From the NCBI GenBank assembly GCA_964517495.1, contig CAZFER010000077.1, positions 1-29,271 on the forward strand: a DNA stretch of 29,271 bases. Reading direction: 5' to 3'. This document shows, in pieces, positions 22,715 to 29,271 of this stretch. The position numbers and the translations under genes were made by a program. The first letter of the stretch is position 1, and every line of letters begins with the position of its first letter. Below the pieces are notes generated by a model. The model worked only from the letters and a program-made list of their open reading frames with translations, was not told the origin of the DNA and searched no databases. This DNA is from CAZFER01 sp964517495. GTDB lineage: Bacteria; Hinthialibacterota; Hinthialibacteria; Hinthialibacterales; Hinthialibacteraceae.

Positions 22715-25087
22715 TTATGCAGCTCCCCCTCCAGTTCTTTTCAAAACAATAAACAAGCCTATCACGAAAAAACCAACAAAACTGATCAAAAGACCAATGT
22801 TGAATAGCTGATCAATATAGTCAACATTGATTTTTTGCTTATCCTGTCGAAATTCAAAGCGTTGAAATGTGCCTGGATAAGGCTCTGTGTCCACTCGTTT
22901 CCCATCTATCTGTATCCCCCAGGCGGGATAAACAGACTGGGACCAAACCAAATGTGTTGGTGATTCTGCTTTTGGGTCTTTTTCAACCAAAAGGGTGAGA
23001 TGATTTGATGTTTGTTTTTCAATACGATACTCAAAACCACCTTGAACATCTTCACCGAATATCATGCCGGGAGTATTTGGATTCTGGTACACTTTTAAAG
23101 GCGTATCATCTTTTTCCCATACCACTTGATAGGGCTTATTCAAGGTTTGAGTTGTAAGGATATATTTAACATTCATCATGTTTAAATAACGATATGGTGG
23201 AATTGTGGGAAAAAACAGTAATCCCCCCTGGGAAGAATCAGGTGGCTTGTCATACATTCGATTCACAAATTGGGTATAGGTATTTAAAATAATCGGATCA
23301 TAACCGCGCACGGTTTGTATCCCATAATGCATCAAGCGGTTAGGCCTTAATTCCGGATGGTATTGCAGTCCCGGTTGTCCAATGGCGTCATCCAAGCACA
23401 TAATCCGATGTCCATCACTGTTTTCCTGCAAAAAACCGACCAGTTCGGATTGGGGAAAATGAGTTTCTTTCCACTGCTTTGAAGGCATTGGATCAAAGAA
23501 GCGCTGCCCAAAATACATCAAATCAGCCATAACAACTATAGCCAAAAGCAGCCAGGTCCAGCGCCAAACCACCTTTTTCATCAAAAACAGGGCTAACCAC
23601 CCCATTCCCAAAAATACACAAGCCCCCACACTGGAATAAAGCATCCAACTGTATCGTGTTTCAAACAAAATGTCCGGCAATTTGGCGCCGATTGCCATCC
23701 GGTCAACAGTCCAAAGCCGGTATTCCATGATGGTTCGATCAATCTCCAGCTCGCGCAAATAGGTTATAACTGCAGGTTTGGATAACCACAAAATAATTGT
23801 GAAGATCAGCACAAAAAATGAAAGCACACCGGCGAATTTTAACGCCCAATGATTGGTAATAGAGTCTAGCCTAATCTGCTCCCAACGCTTTACCCCAAAA
23901 GCACTCCAGACAGAAACACCGATGATAAAAATCAATACCAAACGGCCAGGGACCCGAAAATAGCTCCAACCGGGTAGACCATAATATATGAGAGGGTAGA
24001 GAGGATTGTATTTCCCCAAAGCAAAAAATAGCCCTAAAACGCCCGCGATAATAAAGAAATAACACTCTCCCCACTGGCTATTTTCTTTCTCCTCTTGCTT
24101 AAAGTGAACCAATGGCAAAAAGATAAAAAAGATAAGAAAGAAAGGAATAATGCCAGTATAGCCACAAATTTCATGGTAGCCGGTTCGGGTTTCCCAGAAT
24201 ATATCTTCTTTGGTCTCTCCAGTTGGATCACCATAAAAAAAGGGAGCAAAAAAGGTCACCAAATGAGATGGCGGCATAGAATCGTGGGTGGCAAATTGGT
24301 AACTGGCTCCCCCTGCCCGCTCGGCGGTATGGCGTGATAATTGGAAAAGGGGCAAAATCACAACCGCAGCCAAACAAAGCGATAACAAAAAACCACTCAA
24401 TGATGTCATGGGATATTGAAAAGCGCCCCGAATGGATCGGTATGTGCGATAATCAATCACAGCCCACCAAACAGCTCTGAACATAACCAGGTAAAAAATA
24501 TAGAGGGGAATTTGGGTATGCCCCCCAAAGAACATAAGAGCAAATCCCAATCCAAAAAGAAAAAAGCGGCTCAAAGTGAACTGATCCCGCAAACGGGATT
24601 GGAAATATAGAACAAACGGGATAAAAGCATAAGCACGAATGTGGATGAGATGGCCATCCCCCCCGTGAGTGATGAAAAATCCCGACCAGCTATACACCAT
24701 TGCCCCTATAACCGCGCCAGCCTTTGAACGGCATAAAAAGCTCAGGAAAATGTACATTCCCAAAGCGGATAAGACATGGTGTAAAGCCAGCGAAAGCGAA
24801 AATGTCCATTCAACGCTAAACACCAAGTTGAATAAATTGAAGGGATAAAACAAAGAAGTTTGGATATTGGCGGCAAAGGGAGTACCACAAAACACAAATG
24901 GATTCCAAAAGGGAAATGAGCCACTTTTTAATTGCGAAAGAGCAAACTCACGCCAGGGAACGAATTGGTTGACCGCATCTCCCTCACAGAGAATCCAGCC
25001 CTGAAACAATACACGCCAATGGATAAAAAGTATGGGGGCTATAAGAATGAATAAATATACCCCACTTGAATAAATTCGCTTTACCAT
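22715..25087 (-). CDS. YfhO-family multi-pass membrane protein
   Basis: A 790-residue protein with roughly a dozen or more membrane helices and a C-terminal soluble domain of about 250 residues before a final helix. The N-terminus carries CEGDAVNQFVPW (Asp37) and FPFWNPFVFCGTPF, the acidic loop and W-N-P motif of YfhO proteins, which are GT-C-like membrane glycosyltransferase relatives. In Bacillus and Listeria YfhO homologues are involved in sugar decoration of cell-surface polymers. The donor and acceptor here are unknown. The C-terminal soluble part reads LRPNRLMHYGIQTVRGYDPI, typical of the family. Start ATG at 25087. It is followed by the kinase/receiver gene after 206 bp, so co-transcription is uncertain. 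Confidence 0.8.
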   Translation of the reverse strand: MVKRIYSSGVYLFILIAPILFIHWRVLFQGWILCEGDAVNQFVPWREFALSQLKSGSFPFWNPFVFCGTPFAANIQTSLFYPFNLFNLVFSVEWTFSLSLALHHVLSALGMYIFLSFLCRSKAGAVIGAMVYSWSGFFITHGGDGHLIHIRAYAFIPFVLYFQSRLRDQFTLSRFFLFGLGFALMFFGGHTQIPLYIFYLVMFRAVWWAVIDYRTYRSIRGAFQYPMTSLSGFLLSLCLAAVVILPLFQLSRHTAERAGGASYQFATHDSMPPSHLVTFFAPFFYGDPTGETKEDIFWETRTGYHEICGYTGIIPFFLIFFIFLPLVHFKQEEKENSQWGECYFFIIAGVLGLFFALGKYNPLYPLIYYGLPGWSYFRVPGRLVLIFIIGVSVWSAFGVKRWEQIRLDSITNHWALKFAGVLSFFVLIFTIILWLSKPAVITYLRELEIDRTIMEYRLWTVDRMAIGAKLPDILFETRYSWMLYSSVGACVFLGMGWLALFLMKKVVWRWTWLLLAIVVMADLMYFGQRFFDPMPSKQWKETHFPQSELVGFLQENSDGHRIMCLDDAIGQPGLQYHPELRPNRLMHYGIQTVRGYDPIILNTYTQFVNRMYDKPPDSSQGGLLFFPTIPPYRYLNMMNVKYILTTQTLNKPYQVVWEKDDTPLKVYQNPNTPGMIFGEDVQGGFEYRIEKQTSNHLTLLVEKDPKAESPTHLVWSQSVYPAWGIQIDGKRVDTEPYPGTFQRFEFRQDKQKINVDYIDQLFNIGLLISFVGFFVIGLFIVLKRTGGGAA

Positions 25088-25176
25088 GACTTGTTATCTA
25101 ATATAAAATGGATAATTAGAACCCTTGTTTTTCTGTGTTAACTTATATAAATGAGAGCATATCATAATCCATCCAG

Positions 25177-25203
25177 TCATCCCAGCGTATACTGATGGGA
25201 TGA
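25177..25203. repeat. Inverted repeat between the divergent yfhO-like and hpf genes
   Basis: TCATCCCA and TGGGATGA are perfect 8-bp arms separated by 11 bases. The repeat sits in the 294-bp region between divergent genes, about 90 bases upstream of the yfhO-like start and 180 upstream of hpf. With no T-run it is more like an operator than a terminator. Confidence 0.35.
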
Positions 25204-25310
25204 AGCAATCATTCATGATTATTCTGTATTAATCCCTTGATGAATGGATTTTGGTAAATATTCCAGAATTTATACCATTAAATAACACTCCGAAACATAA
25301 AAGTTCAGGC

Positions 25311-25316
25311 TATAAT
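25311..25316 (+). promoter_or_regulatory. Candidate -10 box for the hpf-pts operon
   Basis: A perfect TATAAT 66 bases before the hpf start. No -35 box is found at 16-18 bases upstream, and there is no extended TGn. No sigma54 -24/-12 pair was seen either. The rest of 25088-25381 holds only the inverted repeat at 25177-25203. Confidence 0.3.
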
Positions 25317-25381
25317 AGTTTATTCCATACCTTTTTGTTACGTTTTGGTTTGGACATTGACATTCAGTTGGAGGATTACCC

Positions 25382-25933
25382 GTGGAACTATCGATCGTTG
25401 GCAGGAATGTGGAAATAACGGATACCTTACGTGATTATATCGAAAAACGACTGAAAAAACTGAAGAAATATTTTCCCCGGTTGATTGATGTTCATGTCGT
25501 TTTATTCACTCAAAAAATCAATCAAGGCGTTGAAGTAACCGTTCAAGCCAATGGAATAACCATTCATGGTGAAGAAAAATCGGAAGATATGTATGCATCC
25601 ATCGACAAGGTCGTTGACAAACTAGACGCTCAACTGCGGAAACACAAAGAACGTTTAGTGGATCACCATCATAAAAAGTCTGATCCGAACAGTTTTTTGA
25701 ACTTGAATGTCTCCTTTTTTGATAAATCCGATATTGAGGAACAAAACCCTGCTCCCCGGGTAACTCATACCAGAAAATTTAGCCTGAAACCCATGTCAGT
25801 CGATGAAGCAGTCATGCAAATGGATTTAATTGATCAGGAATTCCTTGTTTTTCGCAATTCACAAGAAAATCGTATTAATGTCCTTTACCGGCTGAAAGAT
25901 GGGAATTACGGTTTAGTTGAACCAGAACTATAA
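25382..25933 (+). CDS. hpf: Ribosome hibernation-promoting factor, long form
   Basis: The 183-residue protein binds the 30S subunit and drives 70S dimerisation in slow growth. Residues 1-100 are the S30AE domain (MELSIVGRNVEITDTLRDYI, then LKKLKKYFPRLIDVHVVL). A linker follows, and residues 128-183 form the C-terminal dimerisation domain (KPMSVDEAVMQMDLIDQEFLVF, shortened here as its conserved core, with VLYRLKDGNYGLVEPEL at the end). Having both domains makes it the long form. The start is GTG, with GGAGG 7 bases upstream. In many Gram-negative bacteria hpf sits between rpoN and ptsN; here the ptsN side is kept and rpoN is replaced by an opposite-strand gene. First gene of the operon. Confidence 0.95.
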   Translation: MELSIVGRNVEITDTLRDYIEKRLKKLKKYFPRLIDVHVVLFTQKINQGVEVTVQANGITIHGEEKSEDMYASIDKVVDKLDAQLRKHKERLVDHHHKKSDPNSFLNLNVSFFDKSDIEEQNPAPRVTHTRKFSLKPMSVDEAVMQMDLIDQEFLVFRNSQENRINVLYRLKDGNYGLVEPEL

Positions 25934-26025
25934 TTCGTACCAGGATTAGAATGGTTAAAAAAGCGGTTGTATTTTGTTGCATTCAACCACTTATCCTATC
26001 AAAAAAAGCGACGGGAAGAAATGTT

Positions 26026-26505
26026 ATGAACCTGCTGGAACTCATATCACCGAGATGTATAAAGGTTCCGCTCGATGCCACCAATAAATCAGATGTTATC
26101 GCTGAGCTAGTAGATCTGCTCGGATCCGTTAAAATGTTACCTCACCGGCAAGCCATTTATGAAGCATTAATGGAAAGAGAAGAAGTTGGCAGTACCGGAA
26201 TAGGACATGGTGTCGCTTTGCCCCATGCAAAATGTGTCGAAGTGAAAGAAATCTGTGTGGCATGTGGAATCTCACCCAATGGGATTGATTTTGCTGCTCT
26301 TGACCAAGAACCAGTCTATATCTTTTTCTTGATTTTAGCTCCCCGAAGTGCACCTGGCCAGCATTTAAAAGTAATGGCTACTTTGACTCGCTTGCTTAGC
26401 AAAGCCTCCACTCGGGAAGAACTCATGAAGGCAGAAACAGCGGATGATGTATATACCATCCTTAGCAAGATTTATGAACCTTCAACGGCAACAGGTACAT
26501 CATGA
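26026..26505 (+). CDS. ptsN: Nitrogen-type PTS EIIA protein
   Basis: A 159-residue EIIA of the fructose/mannitol class, used as a phosphorelay regulator rather than for sugar uptake, since no EIIB or EIIC is present. The active histidine is His67 in IGHGVALPHAK. GSTGIG at 55-60 is the usual lead-in. ATG 26026 with GGGAAG 7 bases upstream is preferred to the ATG at 25951, which would add 25 residues unlike the family. The gene overlaps hprK by four bases (ATGA), showing translational coupling. It would receive phosphate from HPr and Enzyme I coded just downstream. Confidence 0.92.
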   Translation: MNLLELISPRCIKVPLDATNKSDVIAELVDLLGSVKMLPHRQAIYEALMEREEVGSTGIGHGVALPHAKCVEVKEICVACGISPNGIDFAALDQEPVYIFFLILAPRSAPGQHLKVMATLTRLLSKASTREELMKAETADDVYTILSKIYEPSTATGTS

Positions 26506-27464
26506 CGGATGAACGTATATTATTCCCAAATCCCTTACCTGTAAAAAGATTACTTGAATTTCATGACCTTGATCTTGCCGTTATTGGTTCAGAAGAGGGT
26601 TTGAAACGTGGAATTGTTCGTCCCGAAGTAAACAGACCCGCCTTGGAATTGACCGGATTTTTTGAAAAGTATCAGCCCGACCGGGTCCAGATTTTTGGTT
26701 CAGGTGAGATGTCATATCTCCAGAACCATTTGGATGACCAAAACGTATTGCAAAACCTCGACCGTTTATTTGCCACCCCACCACCTTGTGTGGTGATTAC
26801 CAACGATTACGATGTTTTTCCGGAAATTATTAAAGCCGCCAATCAAAATAATGTTGCCGTCTTGAAAACCACATTCAATACCACCATCTTCACCAAACGC
26901 CTGTGGGACCACCTTGAAATCGACCTGAGCCCTTATGTGGTTCGACGTGGTGTTCTTATGGATGTTTTTAATATTGGAACGTTGATAACGGGTCCCAGTT
27001 CCATTGGAAAAAGCGAATGTGCGCTGGAATTATTATCCAATGGTCATGCGTTTGTCGCCGATGATTTGATTTTAATTCGAGGAACCCAATTATCCCGTTT
27101 GGTTGGGATGGGCCGTTCACCGGTTCCCTATCACATGGAAATCCGTGGGATTGGAATTATTGATATTAGTCGAATGTATGGGCCAAAAAGTGTTCGTATG
27201 TCCAAGCAAGTGGACCTTATCGTAAAACTGGAAGAATGGGACCCCAGCAAAGAATATGAGCGCTTGGGCATAGAAGATAAAACCACGTCGGTTTTGGGGA
27301 TTAAAAAGCCATGTTATACCATCCCGGTCAAACCCGGGCGCAATATTGCCACTATCGTGGAAATGGCGGTATTGGATTACAAATTAAAAGAATCAGGTGT
27401 ACATATGGCACAAGAATTTGATGAAAAATTGATTGGTTCCATGAAAAAACATGAGGATCGTTGA
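26502..27464 (+). CDS. hprK: HPr kinase/phosphorylase
   Basis: A 320-residue bifunctional enzyme that phosphorylates HPr on the regulatory serine with ATP and removes it with phosphate. The N-terminal domain is at 1-125. The kinase domain has a P-loop GPSSIGKS (164-171), ADDLI (Asp187, Asp188) as the acidic pair, and the HprK signature EIRGIGIIDI (213-222). It ends with PVKPGRNIATIVEMAVLDYK, also conserved. In the segment before the P-loop most homologues read HGVLVD; here it is RGVLMD, so the conserved active-site His is replaced by Arg149. Stop and the next start overlap (TGATG). Confidence 0.93.
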   Translation: MTDERILFPNPLPVKRLLEFHDLDLAVIGSEEGLKRGIVRPEVNRPALELTGFFEKYQPDRVQIFGSGEMSYLQNHLDDQNVLQNLDRLFATPPPCVVITNDYDVFPEIIKAANQNNVAVLKTTFNTTIFTKRLWDHLEIDLSPYVVRRGVLMDVFNIGTLITGPSSIGKSECALELLSNGHAFVADDLILIRGTQLSRLVGMGRSPVPYHMEIRGIGIIDISRMYGPKSVRMSKQVDLIVKLEEWDPSKEYERLGIEDKTTSVLGIKKPCYTIPVKPGRNIATIVEMAVLDYKLKESGVHMAQEFDEKLIGSMKKHEDR

Positions 27465-27751
27465 TGTCTATGTGCCAACCTCCATCACGTGAAGCCACAT
27501 TCACAATTCTTAATGAACTCGGTTTACATGCCCGGCCTGCCATGTTATTGGTTCAATCCATTTCTCGCCTGGATTGCGATGTGATTATCGAAAAGGAAGG
27601 TCTCGAAGCGGATGGGAAAAGTATCATGGGAGTTTTAACGTTGGCGGCTGAAAAAGGTAGCCATATTACGATTAAGGCAACAGGGCCTGACAGCGATAAA
27701 GTCATCGATGCCGTACAGGAATTGATTAATGATAAATTCGGAGAAAATTAA
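27464..27751 (+). CDS. ptsH: Phosphocarrier protein HPr
   Basis: A 95-residue HPr with both phosphorylation sites. LGLHARPA holds His22 (His15 of the classic proteins), phosphorylated by Enzyme I. GKSIMGVLTLAA holds Ser53 (Ser46), the target of HPr kinase. About 7 residues extend the usual N-terminus, and a Met at codon 3 is an alternative start. ATG 27464 overlaps the hprK stop, with GAGG 7 bases upstream. It feeds phosphate to PtsN and probably regulators; no sugar permease is nearby. Confidence 0.95.
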   Translation: MSMCQPPSREATFTILNELGLHARPAMLLVQSISRLDCDVIIEKEGLEADGKSIMGVLTLAAEKGSHITIKATGPDSDKVIDAVQELINDKFGEN

Positions 27752-29271
27752 ATTAGTTGGACTGGGTGTCTCTTCCGGTGTTGCCATTGGCCATGTACGC
27801 CTGTTCCATATCTCTTCATTGGATGTCGGCGAATCCAATGTGATTGAAAACTCTATTGAATCTGAAGTTCAGCGCTTTAAGGCCGCAATAGACGCCACGC
27901 GGGAGCAACTTCAGGAACTGGGTAAACGGGTTACCGAACGGGGTGAAGATAAAGCACTGACTGAAATACTGACCATGCATCTTTTGCTTTTGGAAGACCG
28001 CATGATCATGGACCGCACCATCGAACTCATTCGTGAACATCGCTACGGGGCGGAATATGCATTGTCTAACGTTGTCCGTGAAAACCGCCAGCATTATGCC
28101 AAACTCCCCGATCTGTTTCGTGAACGCTTTAAGGATGTCGAGGATATTTGCCGCCGCATAATGGATAACCTGCGCGGCGTCATTACGCAATCCCTGGAAA
28201 ATCTGGAAGAAGAAGCCGTGATTGTCGCCAAAGATTTATCCCCTTCTGATACCGCATCCATGAGCCGGGAGAAGGTCCTGGGATTTGTAACGGAAGCGGG
28301 AGGGAAAACATCGCATACGGCCATACTCGCTCGCGCCTTGGAGATTCCAGCGGTCGTGGGTGTTCATCATATTTGCCGCATTACCCGTGACAATAATCTG
28401 ATTGTTATCGACGGCAATGCGGGAGAAGTTATTTTAAATCCCACCGAACAGGATCTGAATGAATACCGCCGCAAACTCGATCAATTCCAAATCCGTTTAT
28501 CCAAACTGATCGAGTTGGGGAAACTGGATCCGATTACACTCGACGGCCATTATATTGAATTATCCGCCAATATCGAATTTGCCACGGAACATGAAACAAT
28601 TTCAAAATATGGGGCACATGGAGTAGGTCTTTATCGCACCGAATACCTGTTTCTTAATCGTGTCACAATCCCGAGCGAAGAAGAACAGTATCAGGATTAT
28701 AAACAGGTCTCCAACAAATTGGCGCCTGCGCCTGTCATTATTCGAACATTGGATATTGGAGGCGACAAATTCGCTCACTCACTTAATACGGCTGATGAAT
28801 TAAATCCGTTCCTGGGGTGCCGGGCTATTCGTTTTTCATTGGCAAATCGCCGCTTGTTTGCCACTCAATTACGTGCCATTCTTCGCGCCAGTGATCAAAA
28901 AAATCTGAGGATCATGCATCCTTTAATATCAGGACCGACTGAACTTGAAGAAGCTAACAAATTGTTGGAAGAATTGAAAAACGATTTAAGGAAAGAGGGA
29001 GTTGTCTTTGATGAAAACATACCGGTCGGGGCAATGATCGAAGTCCCTTCAGCCGTATTAGTAGCAAAGGATTTGGCTCCTTACCTCGATTTCTTTAGTA
29101 TTGGGACAAATGATTTAATTCAATATACCCTTGCCGTTGACCGTGGGAACGAAAAGATCGCTTATTTATATCAACCTCTTCATCCTGCCGTCTTGCGCAT
29201 GATCGCTATGGTGGTTGAAGCAGGGTGGGAGTATAACATTCCTGTTGAAGTGTGTGGTGAAATGGCCAGTG
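27729..29271 (+). CDS. ptsI: PTS Enzyme I (phosphoenolpyruvate-protein phosphotransferase), 3'-truncated by window edge
   Basis: Transfers phosphate from PEP to HPr. The frame is open from 27729 to the window end, 514 codons of an expected 570-590. The start ATG lies inside ptsH, a 23-base overlap, with AGGA 9 bases upstream; the protein begins MINSEKIKLVGLGVSSGVAI. The N-terminal HPr-binding helices are at about 40-145. The phospho-histidine His196 is in GGKTSHTAILARALEIPAVVG. The PEP-binding barrel shows GVGLYRTEYLFLNR, RTLDIGGDK, MIEVPSA and SIGTNDLIQYTLAVDR. The last codons reach VCGEMAS, with the catalytic acid Cys509. The gene appears intact as far as it goes. Confidence 0.95.
   Translation, partial: MINSEKIKLVGLGVSSGVAIGHVRLFHISSLDVGESNVIENSIESEVQRFKAAIDATREQLQELGKRVTERGEDKALTEILTMHLLLLEDRMIMDRTIELIREHRYGAEYALSNVVRENRQHYAKLPDLFRERFKDVEDICRRIMDNLRGVITQSLENLEEEAVIVAKDLSPSDTASMSREKVLGFVTEAGGKTSHTAILARALEIPAVVGVHHICRITRDNNLIVIDGNAGEVILNPTEQDLNEYRRKLDQFQIRLSKLIELGKLDPITLDGHYIELSANIEFATEHETISKYGAHGVGLYRTEYLFLNRVTIPSEEEQYQDYKQVSNKLAPAPVIIRTLDIGGDKFAHSLNTADELNPFLGCRAIRFSLANRRLFATQLRAILRASDQKNLRIMHPLISGPTELEEANKLLEELKNDLRKEGVVFDENIPVGAMIEVPSAVLVAKDLAPYLDFFSIGTNDLIQYTLAVDRGNEKIAYLYQPLHPAVLRMIAMVVEAGWEYNIPVEVCGEMAS

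Noticed and set aside
25951..26025. A 25-residue N-terminal extension of PtsN
   Set aside because: The extension is unlike EIIA N-termini, and ATG 26026 has a Shine-Dalgarno at 7 bases.
1..29271. CRISPR array, rRNA genes or replication origin
   Set aside because: No regularly spaced repeats, no rRNA-like stretches and no cluster of DnaA-box-like motifs were seen on reading the window.

Overview
The window looks like chromosome of a Gram-negative, saccharolytic bacterium. The two KDO genes (kdsD, kdsA) imply lipopolysaccharide. The tandem DUF1080 protein, the Tat-exported sugar-isomerase-like protein, the microcompartment genes with PduL and encapsulation peptides, and the soluble GH38 mannosidase are the mix seen in the PVC superphylum (Planctomycetota, Lentisphaerota, Kiritimatiellota, Verrucomicrobiota) and neighbouring lineages. 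This placement is an inference from gene content, with no phylogenetic test. The sequence is moderately AT-rich by eye.

Layout. (1) 1-2187 is decayed mobile DNA: an IS66-type transposase N-terminus fused to an IS4-type C-terminus, then a tyrosine integrase broken by a frameshift and an internal deletion, ending at the 3' end of a tRNA-Lys(CUU) gene. This is the classic geometry of a tRNA-targeted integrative element. (2) 2361-5474 is a GH38 alpha-mannosidase. (3) 5744-9166 (minus strand) is a compact microcompartment satellite operon: BMC-H shell protein, PduL phosphotransacylase, an HFCD-type flavoprotein and a CoA-acylating aldehyde dehydrogenase. All three cargo proteins start with an amphipathic encapsulation-type helix. 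A terminator-like hairpin sits between the shell gene and pduL. No vertex pentamer, signature aldehyde-generating enzyme, alcohol/lactate dehydrogenase or acetate kinase is present here, so those must be elsewhere. (4) A secreted tandem-DUF1080 protein lies just upstream on the same strand, then an Rpn-type nuclease and a small zinc-ribbon/HTH protein, both with good promoters on the plus strand. (5) 12453-15844 is an operon of a DASS dicarboxylate transporter, kdsD and a metal-type kdsA. (6) 16150-18313 is a sodium:solute symporter with a large soluble insert and an overlapping two-helix membrane protein, facing a SAM methyltransferase. (7) 19096-19554 holds a MITE-like element with a GC-rich palindrome. 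(8) 19555-25087 (minus) is a Tat sugar-isomerase-like protein, a degenerate kinase/receiver protein and a YfhO-family membrane protein. (9) 25382-29271 is a tightly packed hpf-ptsN-hprK-ptsH-ptsI cluster running off the right edge.

Together these suggest a glycan and deoxysugar degrader with aldehyde metabolism in a microcompartment and an HPr-kinase-centred carbon-regulation relay. No PTS sugar permease is visible. The least explained parts are the encapsulated flavoprotein, the symporter with its small partner, and the Cys-rich leader before the Tat signal of the isomerase-like protein.
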